This document shows, piece after piece, positions 48,741 to 55,336 of a DNA stretch of 55,336 nucleotides. This DNA is from Calothrix sp. MO_192.B10 (lineage in GTDB: Bacteria > Cyanobacteriota > Cyanobacteriia > Cyanobacteriales > Nostocaceae). Both the position numbers and the translations under genes were made by a program. Location of the stretch: the NCBI GenBank assembly GCA_030065055.1, contig JASJDS010000062.1, positions 1 through 55,336 on the forward strand. Reading direction: 5' to 3'. How positions within the stretch are numbered: position 1 is the first letter of the stretch; every line of letters starts with the position of its first letter. Below the pieces are notes generated by a model. That model was given only the letters and a program-made list of their open reading frames with translations, did no database searches and was not told the DNA's origin.

Positions 48741-51329
48741 CTACAAATTTAATTTTTGCAGTGTCTGCCATACTTTAATTAAGTTACCTTGCATTAAAGC
48801 CGCAACACCATCCAGGGCTTGAAACTCTGGGGAATCTGGTTTTTTCGCTAAACTAGGCTGGAGAGACTTTTGAGCTGCTGCTGGCTGCCAATTATATAGT
48901 TGTACAAACGCCAGATATGCCCAAGCATAAGGATTCTGGGAATCTAGCTGGGTAACTTTTTTGAAAGCTGCGATCGCATCATTTACCCGTTTCTGCAATA
49001 CATTGGCTAAGGCTAAACCATAAGCCCACTCTTTATTAGGTGCAATATGCTCTAAGCGATATCCTAAACTCAACCGTATTTGTACTAAATAATCCTGAAT
49101 AGGGTCGTATTGATTAATACGTCCAATTTCATCAAATACTTTTTCTAAGGCTTTTGTCCCCTGGGGTAAATTAGCTGCCAAAGTTCGTAATTGGGTTAAT
49201 AAATCCAACTCCGGTGCTGGGGTAGGGGTAGCTTTGGGGTTAATATTCAGGGTAATATTTGGCACTTGAATCGGATAAACTTCCCCTGTGACACGGTTAA
49301 GATAGGTGGCCTCTAAGGTGTAATTTCCTGGTGTAATTTCAGCAGGTGGTAACATGGCTAGTTTTTCTGTGACTTGCAATGTACCTTGGGGTTGCTGAGT
49401 ACCTGCATCTAAATTACCCATACCGATGCCGTGGTCGTGTATCCAGAAATACTTTGACTTGTTTCCTGGGGAGTTAAGGGAACGCCAAGTTAACAATACT
49501 AATCCCTGTTGCAATTCTTTCCAATTACCATTCCAGGTATAGGTGACAGGTAATGGGACTCCCGGTGGTGCTGTTTCTGGGACTTTAACTTGAGACAGGG
49601 TAATCTGAGTTTGTGGTTGTTGGGAAACAGGTTTGACCTCGATTGGAGGTGTCTGGCGGTGATAAAGTTGAATAGCACTACCATCAGGTAAATTCCATGC
49701 TTTATTTAACTGAAAATCACCGCCTTTTTCCACAATTTGCACTATTTTGCTTTGGGCTTCTGGTATGGAACCTTGATTATTAGTTTTAGTCAGAAACCAA
49801 TCAAGCGATCGCCCATCCTGTGGAACAAACTGGTTTCTGGTTCCCACTTGACGACCGTAAACTTGAAAATTTGCTAGTGCCCCGTAGTAATTTAAATTAT
49901 GTTGGTTTATTTCTAGGGTTGAAGGCAATACTCCCAGGGTAGAGCGTAAATAAGGCTGTGTTTGAATAATTTGGGCAATTACCTGGCGATGGGGAAACTC
50001 TTCTCCTATATAAGGATAATGCTGGACTTTGGGACTCAGAAATTGGGTCATCCAGGTTCCGGGAATACCACCAATTGGAAACAGGTTGAGTAACATTAAT
50101 AACGCCGCTAGACTCAACGTACCCCAGCGAATACGTTTTCCCCAGAGATTCTGAAAACGAGTTAAGCCATATGATAAAAATACGGAAATTATAGGTAAAT
50201 ATGGCAATACGTAGCGGTCATCTTTATTAGGGTTGAGGGATGAAAGCAAATATGCACCCACGAAGAAGATAGCTAACCATTTGAGAGAGTTTCTTGGTGA
50301 TGGGAAATTTGTACTTTTGACTTGTATTGTGCGTTTCCAATAGATTAGTAACAGCCCTATGGGTAAAATCAACAGGGGTATAGAGACTTGATGGGGTAGT
50401 TGATGCCAATAGAAAGTCCAAGCTTGTATGGTGTTTAGGGGTGCATCACCTTCTGCGATCGCAGAATCAACTGTTGCGCGTTTTCCAGAGGTGAGGATAA
50501 ATAACCAATTGGTGCGATACCAGGAACCAAATACTAATGTAGATACCCAAAAAGCCCCAAGTAACTGTAATAATCTTCCCCAACGGCGATGAAATAGGGT
50601 GTCAAAAAATACCCACACTATTGGCGTTAACAAAAATAATAACGCCGTTTGCTTTACCATTAACGCCAATCCCAAGCATAAGCCAAAAGCCACAGGCAGG
50701 AGGAGGGAAGGAGTGAGGGAGTGAGGGAGTGATGGAGTGGGGGAATGAGGAAACTTCTCTTGTCCCCCACTCCCCTTGTCCCCCGCTCCCCTTGTCCCCC
50801 GCTCCCCTTGTCTCCCCGTGACTCGCCAAGCAGTAAGGCAAAAGAAAGTTAATGTAACAACTGCTGCGAGGGGATAATCTAAGAGAAATTCCAGACGAAA
50901 GCGATACAAACCGGGCAAAACTTGACACAATGCAGCTGCCCACAAACCAACGGATTGGCTAAATAAAATTGTTCCTAAACCATAGACAGAACCAAGTAAA
51001 ATGGCACTAAATACCAGGATTACCAATGTAGCTTGGTCTTGTCCCGTACCGAAAATATTTTGTACGTATGCCGTGGCAATGTAGGTCAAAGGCGGTATTT
51101 TAGAAGACAATAACCATAAACTTTGCCACCACTCCCCATTTAACCACTGGGGGTTTTGTAATGCCCGCCAATAGTTTAAAGTACCTGTAAGATAATCAGC
51201 CTGATCCCAACCTGGAATGGAGTGATCAACAGTAAACCAAATGCGATCGCACACCGCACCCAATAGCCATATGATGGCGAGTATTAGTAGGCTGTTTTTT
51301 GATTTAAAATCGAGAATTTTCCCATTCAC
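48741..51329 (-). CDS. GT39-like membrane glycosyltransferase with C-terminal TPR and in-frame repeat insertion
   Basis: 862 residues from GTG 51329. The N-terminal half is a polytopic membrane protein of the ArnT/PMT (GT39-like, lipid-carrier-dependent) type: WFTVDHSIPGWDQADYLTG has the conserved aspartate after the first membrane helix, and SSLNPNKDDRYVLPYLPI is typical. The middle is an extracytoplasmic beta-rich region (residues about 560-700) and the C-terminus has TPR-like helices (residues about 770-862: AIAAFKKVTQLDSQNPYAWAYLAF). Residues about 171-210, between two membrane helices, are a low-complexity insertion (G-R-Q-G-E-R-G-T-R-G-A-G-D-K ... P-S-L-P-H-S-L-T-P-S-L-L) encoded by repeat DNA of 120 bases. 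The toxin gene of a PrlF/YhaV pair ends two bases upstream, so all three are likely co-transcribed. Confidence 0.85.
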   Translation of the reverse strand: MNGKILDFKSKNSLLILAIIWLLGAVCDRIWFTVDHSIPGWDQADYLTGTLNYWRALQNPQWLNGEWWQSLWLLSSKIPPLTYIATAYVQNIFGTGQDQATLVILVFSAILLGSVYGLGTILFSQSVGLWAAALCQVLPGLYRFRLEFLLDYPLAAVVTLTFFCLTAWRVTGRQGERGTRGAGDKGSGGQEKFPHSPTPSLPHSLTPSLLLPVAFGLCLGLALMVKQTALLFLLTPIVWVFFDTLFHRRWGRLLQLLGAFWVSTLVFGSWYRTNWLFILTSGKRATVDSAIAEGDAPLNTIQAWTFYWHQLPHQVSIPLLILPIGLLLIYWKRTIQVKSTNFPSPRNSLKWLAIFFVGAYLLSSLNPNKDDRYVLPYLPIISVFLSYGLTRFQNLWGKRIRWGTLSLAALLMLLNLFPIGGIPGTWMTQFLSPKVQHYPYIGEEFPHRQVIAQIIQTQPYLRSTLGVLPSTLEINQHNLNYYGALANFQVYGRQVGTRNQFVPQDGRSLDWFLTKTNNQGSIPEAQSKIVQIVEKGGDFQLNKAWNLPDGSAIQLYHRQTPPIEVKPVSQQPQTQITLSQVKVPETAPPGVPLPVTYTWNGNWKELQQGLVLLTWRSLNSPGNKSKYFWIHDHGIGMGNLDAGTQQPQGTLQVTEKLAMLPPAEITPGNYTLEATYLNRVTGEVYPIQVPNITLNINPKATPTPAPELDLLTQLRTLAANLPQGTKALEKVFDEIGRINQYDPIQDYLVQIRLSLGYRLEHIAPNKEWAYGLALANVLQKRVNDAIAAFKKVTQLDSQNPYAWAYLAFVQLYNWQPAAAQKSLQPSLAKKPDSPEFQALDGVAALMQGNLIKVWQTLQKLNL
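50700..50819. repeat. two repeat types inserted in frame in the GT39-like gene
   Basis: One part (50700-50750) is the CTCC/CTCACTCC array seen intergenically, here in reverse (GGAGTGAGGGAGTG on the plus strand). The adjoining part (about 50755-50819) is a 16-base tandem repeat CTTGTCCCCCGCTCCC in about four copies. Total 120 bases, 40 codons, frame kept. Confidence 0.88.
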
Positions 51330-51331
51330 AA

Positions 51332-51829
51332 TTAAATTTCTGTGTTAGCTGCTTTTTCTAAACGATTAGCTTCACTTTTTGCTTCTTGGAGAAGAGCATC
51401 CCAATCATCTGGGGGATGACCACTTGTGAGCATTTTTTTGAATACTCGATAAGCATCTGTATTGCTTCCATAAGCTCGCTTAGACTCCTCATCATTAACC
51501 CAAGCAAAGACAATAATTTTGCTTGCTTGGTGATACCGGAAAAATAGTCGATACTGTTGGAAAAATTTGGCTCTAAACCAGTGCTTGTACTCATCACCTA
51601 GGGTACTACCTTGGCGATATTCACTGCGAGTTGGATCTTCAGGAATAACCTCAAAGGCTAACTTAGCTATGGCTGCTAAACGTTTGGTAGCATTTTTTTG
51701 TTGATAATTATCGGGATATTTTTGACGTAGACTTTCAACCCGGGTCAAAAGTTCTTCAAATTGGTCGAGAAACAGCGAATGAGCAAAAATACTCCACCCA
51801 TTGATTGTTAATGGCTGACTGGTAGACAA
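51332..51829 (-). CDS. yhaV: YhaV-family toxin (type II toxin-antitoxin)
   Basis: 165 residues. YhaV is an mRNA-cleaving RelE-fold toxin. The family pattern is clear over the full length: INGWSIFAHSLFLDQFEELLTRVE, KYPDNYQQKNATKRLAAIAKLAFEVIPEDP, FFQQYRLFFRYHQASKIIVFAWVNDEESKRAYGSNTDAYRVFKKMLTSGHPPDDWDALL. The start appears to be TTG at 51829, only two bases after the antitoxin stop, which suggests low, coupled translation, as expected for a toxin. The downstream GT39-like gene starts with GTG two bases after the toxin stop. Confidence 0.92.
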   Translation of the reverse strand: MSTSQPLTINGWSIFAHSLFLDQFEELLTRVESLRQKYPDNYQQKNATKRLAAIAKLAFEVIPEDPTRSEYRQGSTLGDEYKHWFRAKFFQQYRLFFRYHQASKIIVFAWVNDEESKRAYGSNTDAYRVFKKMLTSGHPPDDWDALLQEAKSEANRLEKAANTEI

Positions 51830-51831
51830 AT

Positions 51832-52224
51832 TTATTCATCCTCGTCAGCAAGTGGCGCGTCAATATCTATCTCAACACCGGCAACTAAAGACTGGACGCG
51901 GTTGAGCAAGTCAGGACTAATTGCTTGTATATGTTGAGGGTTGTCGCTCATATCTTCAGCCAGAAAACTCAAAAAATTTCCTAACACTGGATCTGACTCT
52001 GGCTGTTCGGCACGAGATATAATAACTTGACCGTTCGGCTGAATGGTGTAGCAGATTTTATCCCGCTTTTGCAAGCCTAAAGCCTTGCGTACAGCGTCTG
52101 GAACTGTCGTTTGATAACGGTCTGTAAGAGTGGATTCTGCTTGTAAAGTTGATGCGGTTTGTTTAGCCACAGCGATTCCTACACCTGTAGGTTGATTTAC
52201 AATTACAAGGTAATGCAATTGCAT
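51832..52224 (-). CDS. prlF: PrlF-family antitoxin (SpoVT/AbrB-like)
   Basis: 130 residues from ATG 52224. The DNA-binding swapped-hairpin motif ESTLTDRYQTTVPDAVRKALGLQKRDKICYTI is followed by a PrlF-type C-terminal region (PVLGNFLSFLAEDM then PQHIQAISPDLLNRVQSLV) that binds the toxin. The start is uncertain: a GTG at 52170 (V-A-K-Q-T-A-S-T-L) behind TAGGAATC gives 112 residues, the more usual length. A perfect 14-bp palindrome (52212-52225) lies over the upstream ATG, which would make it an operator site. It is likely autoregulatory together with YhaV. Confidence 0.9.
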   Translation of the reverse strand: MQLHYLVIVNQPTGVGIAVAKQTASTLQAESTLTDRYQTTVPDAVRKALGLQKRDKICYTIQPNGQVIISRAEQPESDPVLGNFLSFLAEDMSDNPQHIQAISPDLLNRVQSLVAGVEIDIDAPLADEDE

Positions 52225-52225
52225 T
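52212..52225. promoter_or_regulatory. palindromic operator candidate of the toxin-antitoxin operon
   Basis: AATGCAATTGCATT, a perfect 14-base palindrome just upstream of (or overlapping) the antitoxin start. AbrB-like antitoxins usually bind such sites in their own promoter. Confidence 0.5.
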
Positions 52226-52278
52226 GTCTAGTCAACTAATTTTGGATTTTAGATTTTAGATTGAATCCACAGATAAAT

Positions 52279-52416
52279 CTAGTGGTCTATCGCACGCATT
52301 AATTTTGATTGGTAAATGAATATCTCAATTTATCTTCTCTCCCTCTTACTTTGCGTACTTCGCGCCTTTGTGGTTAAATTCCTTCACCTCTCAGAACTAA
52401 TGCGATGAACCACTAG
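52279..52416. mobile_element. MITE-like element 1 (CTAGTGGT ends)
   Basis: Left end CTAGTGGTCTATCGCA (then CGCATTAATTTTGA) and right end, as reverse complement, CTAGTGGTTCATCGCA TTAGTTCTGA. The two agree except for a CGCA duplication and a few transitions. The interior has TTTGCGTACTTCGCGCCTTT, related to the CGCAAAG repeats at 28929 and 55089. It shares its last four bases (CTAG) with element 2. Confidence 0.7.
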
Positions 52417-52545
52417 TAGTCCACCACATTAATTTTGATGGGCAAACCAACTTCTAGACTTCTCCTCTCCTCCTCTGACTCTGCGCTCTCTGCGCCTCTG
52501 CGGTTTCTTCCTCTACCCCTCAGAACTAATGTGGTCGAGTACTAG
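52413..52545. mobile_element. MITE-like element 2 (CTAGTAGT ends)
   Basis: Left end CTAGTAGTCCACCACATTAA TTTTGA and right end (reverse complement) CTAGTACTCGACCACATTAG TTCTGA. The interior has CTGCGCTCTCTGCGCCTCTG, related to 29291. It abuts element 1. Between elements the stem changes from CGCATTA/TAATGCG to CACATTA/TAATGTG, a compensated pair. Confidence 0.7.
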
Positions 52546-52590
52546 TAGGGAGCGCTGAGGTACCACTGCGTGCTTTGTACCATTAGGGAC

Positions 52591-54936
52591 TTAATGGTCA
52601 AGAGTTGCCTTGCCTTTAACCAGAGAAAAACCGCGATCGCCTGATTTATTTTTTGCTGGTTGCACTTGAAAGGTTACTTTGTCACTCATCTCCCCGCTTT
52701 TTACTTGTAGACTCCATTCACCGGGACGTAATGTCCAAAATAGATGGGAATTATCTGAGTTGGTAGTCAGCTTTTGATTATTCAGCCACCATTCTACAGG
52801 TTGGGTAATTTGACCCGATACCTTAAACTCTAATTTTTGCCGTGTGACATCGCCGGGATACAGTAAAAATAAATCACCATTACGGGGAGATACAATCCTG
52901 AGCTTGCCAACATTCAACCTAGATTGTCCTTGCTGGGCTAGCCATTCATCATATTCTGGAGGTAAATTAAAGTCCTGCTGACGTTCGTATTTACTGATAT
53001 CTTCTGGGTAAAAATATTCCTGCACCACCGAAGAACAATCTGGTGTTGGTTTTAACCCAGAAGTAGCGCAGATTGGTAATTTTACCATAGTTGGTGGTGG
53101 GTCAAAATTATGTGGCGATCGCGATGAGTGCAGATGTAACATAATTCGGTTCCATAATGGTGCTGCACCCATAACACCAGACACCTGATTCATGGGAGTG
53201 CCATCAAAATTACCCACCCAAGTGGCTACGGTATAGTCAGTAGTAAACCCTACAGTCCAAGTGTCGCGGAAGTTAGAAGAAGTACCCGTTTTCACAGCAG
53301 CAGGGAAGGGCAAGTTTAATACTGAGTCTACACCAAATGCAGTGGCTCTGGCATGGCGATCGCTCAACATATCGGTGATTAATTGCCATGTGTTGGCATT
53401 TTCAATTGATGGTCGATCGTTGTTAGTTGAGGATGGGGATAATTTTGTGACTAGGGGTATGGCTTGTCCCTGGCGTGCCATAGTCATGTAAGCTCTAGCT
53501 AGTTCCCAGAGACTAACTTCCCCACTACCAAGGCTTAAACCTAGCCCATAATATTCTGGAGTTTGGGTGAGGTGAGCAAATCCCAGTTGATGCAGACGCT
53601 CTAAGAAAGTCCCCACCCCCACCTTTTCCAAAACCCTAACTGCGGGTACATTCAGGGAATTTGCCAAAGCTACCCGCACTCGCACTGGTCCCAGGAAAGT
53701 TTCATCATAATCCGTAGGACTATACAGTTTTGCTCCGGGAATGGCATAGTGGGCGGGTACATCAGCCAAAATCGTATTGGGGCGAATCACACCACCTTCG
53801 AGAGCCAATTCATAGAGAAATGGTTTGAGGGTAGAACCCGGTTGACGTAGTGCTTGCACCCCATCATTCCGCCCTTGGTTGGATGTATCAAAGTAATCTG
53901 GAGAACCAACATAGGCTAGAACTTCTCCAGTATGATTGCTTATAACTACAGCCGCTGCATGGTATACATTATTATGGGCGAGGGAATCAACTACTTGCTG
54001 CACCTGAGCTGACACAAATTGTTGCAAAGGGCGATCGATGGTGGTATGTATGGGGGCAGAAATTTTTTCCTTCTGATTACTTAAATCTGGTTGACTGGCT
54101 AGCCAAAACAGAAAATGGGGTGCAGCAATAATTCCTTGACGGCGAGACTGGAAGACAACATTTTCCGAGTATGCCCGTTGTGCTTCAGTATCATTTATAT
54201 ATCCATCTTCTACCATGCGATCGAGGACATATTTCTGTCGCTTTTTTAACCTCTGCCAATGGCGATAGGGGTCAAAATAATTGGGATTATTGGGAAGGGC
54301 TGCTAACAAACTAGCTTGGGCAAGGTTCAGTTCTTGAGCAGGCATGGAAAAATAAATTCGGGCAGCTGCTTCCACGCCATAGATATTACTTCCCATAGGT
54401 AAACGATTGATGTAAGCAAAGAGAATTTCGTCTTTATTCATCCCCGCTGTCAGTCGCCAAGACAACCAAATTTCCTGAAATTTACCCGTAATATTGCGGG
54501 GATTTGGATCTAACATCCGCGCTAACTGCATGGTGATGGTAGAAGCGCCGGAAACAATTCTTTGCTTATGAATGGCATCCTTGATGGCGCGGGCAACAGC
54601 TTGTAAATCCAGTGCCCCATGTTGATAGAACCGCTTATCTTCCGCAGCTAAAATAGCCTGGATAAAGTGGGGTGAAACTTGATTTAGTGGTACTACTGCT
54701 GTATGCTCTCGATCGCGGGTAAGTAATGTTCCTAATGGTAAACCATTGCGATCGTTAAATTCCCATGCTAGTTGTGTTTGGGCAATATCAGAGCTGCGAA
54801 CCGGGGCTAAGTATGGTAGTAACCGCACTGTCAAGCAAATTAGCAGCACAACCACAATAAATTTATACCTGCGCTTACCTAGGAGCCTCCTAATTTTGTG
54901 TGCCACCAGTATCAAATTTATCCACCACCCCCTCAT
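52591..54936 (-). CDS. pbpC: penicillin-binding protein 1C (bifunctional class A)
   Basis: 781 residues. N-terminal anchor (FIVVVLLICLTVRLLPYL), glycosyltransferase domain (about 75-245: ILAAEDKRFYQHGALDLQAV with catalytic Glu, GASTITMQLARML, KFQEIWLSWRLTAGMNKDEILFAYINRLPMGSNIYGVEAAA), and transpeptidase domain (about 300-560) with SxxK in RQPGSTLKPFLYELA, SLN in ALANSLNVPAVRVL, and KTG in PAAVKTGTSSNFRDTWTVGFT. The C-terminal BiPBP_C domain (LRIVSPRNGDLFLLYPGD) distinguishes PbpC from other class A PBPs. It polymerises and may cross-link peptidoglycan in the periplasm. It starts with ATG 54936. The partner gene often found with pbpC, an alpha-2-macroglobulin-like gene, is not in the window upstream or downstream. 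Confidence 0.95.
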   Translation of the reverse strand: MRGWWINLILVAHKIRRLLGKRRYKFIVVVLLICLTVRLLPYLAPVRSSDIAQTQLAWEFNDRNGLPLGTLLTRDREHTAVVPLNQVSPHFIQAILAAEDKRFYQHGALDLQAVARAIKDAIHKQRIVSGASTITMQLARMLDPNPRNITGKFQEIWLSWRLTAGMNKDEILFAYINRLPMGSNIYGVEAAARIYFSMPAQELNLAQASLLAALPNNPNYFDPYRHWQRLKKRQKYVLDRMVEDGYINDTEAQRAYSENVVFQSRRQGIIAAPHFLFWLASQPDLSNQKEKISAPIHTTIDRPLQQFVSAQVQQVVDSLAHNNVYHAAAVVISNHTGEVLAYVGSPDYFDTSNQGRNDGVQALRQPGSTLKPFLYELALEGGVIRPNTILADVPAHYAIPGAKLYSPTDYDETFLGPVRVRVALANSLNVPAVRVLEKVGVGTFLERLHQLGFAHLTQTPEYYGLGLSLGSGEVSLWELARAYMTMARQGQAIPLVTKLSPSSTNNDRPSIENANTWQLITDMLSDRHARATAFGVDSVLNLPFPAAVKTGTSSNFRDTWTVGFTTDYTVATWVGNFDGTPMNQVSGVMGAAPLWNRIMLHLHSSRSPHNFDPPPTMVKLPICATSGLKPTPDCSSVVQEYFYPEDISKYERQQDFNLPPEYDEWLAQQGQSRLNVGKLRIVSPRNGDLFLLYPGDVTRQKLEFKVSGQITQPVEWWLNNQKLTTNSDNSHLFWTLRPGEWSLQVKSGEMSDKVTFQVQPAKNKSGDRGFSLVKGKATLDH

Positions 54937-55160
54937 TGTCTACTTCCTTCCCGGCGTTGCTTCCTTTGCGGGATGATTTTCTTTTCTCTCTCTATCAGAA
55001 AATCTTTTCTACCCTACTCTACGAGAAGCCTCTGAGTCGCGCAACCTGTCCACTAGGACTCACCTATGCCCTAGGCTTTACGCGTCCTTTGCGTCTTTGT
55101 GGTTTATGACTATAATAGGGGTCAAAAACCCCATCCCCTATGGGTTGGGTAAAAAACTAG

Positions 55161-55296
55161 AAAAATCTGCCAGCCTCCGGAAAAATCGCCCCAGTTCACC
55201 ACACATCAAACCTGGTAATTTCTGGTAAAGGGCGATTTTTCCGCCAAGATATATGCCGCTAAACCAATAAACTGCTGATGAGGCTGGCAGATTTTT
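55161..55296. repeat. nested perfect inverted repeats, 17 bp outer and 14 bp inner
   Basis: Outer arms AAAAATCTGCCAGCCTC (55161-55177) and GAGGCTGGCAGATTTTT (55280-55296). Inner arms CGGAAAAATCGCCC (55178-55191) and GGGCGATTTTTCCG (55230-55243). On the left the arms are contiguous (31 bp); on the right 36 bases separate them. A GC-rich dispersed repeat and CCTTTGCGTCTTTGTGGTTT (55089-55108) precede it. No gene in 54937-55336. Confidence 0.85.
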
Positions 55297-55336
55297 CCGG
55301 ATTTGATGAAAGCGGTTGTCCGTTTTGAGTTGGGGT

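Overview
The window is chromosomal DNA of a cyanobacterium, most likely a filamentous heterocyst-forming member of the Nostocales. The evidence is psbD/psbC, the photosystem I assembly gene ycf4, a carotenoid oxygenase, a DUF3685/Ycf55-like gene, an XisH/XisI pair, frequent GCGATCGC (HIP1) octamers and a very dense load of short interspersed repeats of the kind known from Nostoc-type genomes. I cannot name the species. No tRNA, rRNA or CRISPR array was recognised.

Layout. 1-11.5 kb is core metabolism: carotenoid oxygenase, folate/biopterin-type transporter, a ketoacyl-ACP synthase, a lipoprotein cyclophilin and ycf4 on the minus strand; then divergently psbD-psbC with a 17-base overlap and a strong terminator; then cobS and a small conserved protein. 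11.6-18.4 kb holds a DUF3352 protein, a probable MITE, an exported pentapeptide-repeat protein, a complete-looking IS605-type element (divergent tnpA/tnpB), a gene remnant and a CARDB-CAP secreted protein. 18.4-25.2 kb has two informative pairs: an XPB-like helicase with a Bax1-like (DUF790) nuclease, and an enolase-superfamily epimerase overlapping a DUF1611 protein (DgcA/DgcN-like). XisH/XisI and a Nudix hydrolase lie between them. 25.2-27 kb is a second TnpB-family gene, without a zinc ribbon, divergent from a 59-codon gene across a palindromic AT-rich interval.

27-38.2 kb carries a pseudo-receiver DUF3685 protein, a NACHT/STAND NTPase with pentapeptide repeats, a Fur-family regulator, a HAD phosphatase, an aromatic amino acid permease, an ExoD-family membrane protein and a CPBP protease gene broken by one stop codon at its active-site motif. 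38.2-48.1 kb is accessory: a two-gene signalling/conflict module (EACC1-like small protein plus a caspase joined through one membrane segment to a periplasmic-type ligand-binding domain), duplicated Uma2 nucleases differing only in the number of C-terminal heptads, an ABC-2 permease and an RTX-repeat protein. 48.7-55.3 kb holds a PrlF/YhaV toxin-antitoxin pair coupled to a GT39-like membrane protein, two tandem MITEs and pbpC.

The most striking feature is the behaviour of the repeats. A compound element (C/T-rich arrays of CTCCTTCACTCC-type units plus a GGGCGGGGAAACCCCGCCC hairpin) lies mostly at gene 3' ends with its purine strand in the sense direction. It supplies C-terminal residues or stops to several genes and sits in frame inside a ketoacyl synthase (18 codons); a related composite sits in frame in the GT39-like protein (40 codons). 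Several other repeat families show paired base changes between copies that keep their stems intact.
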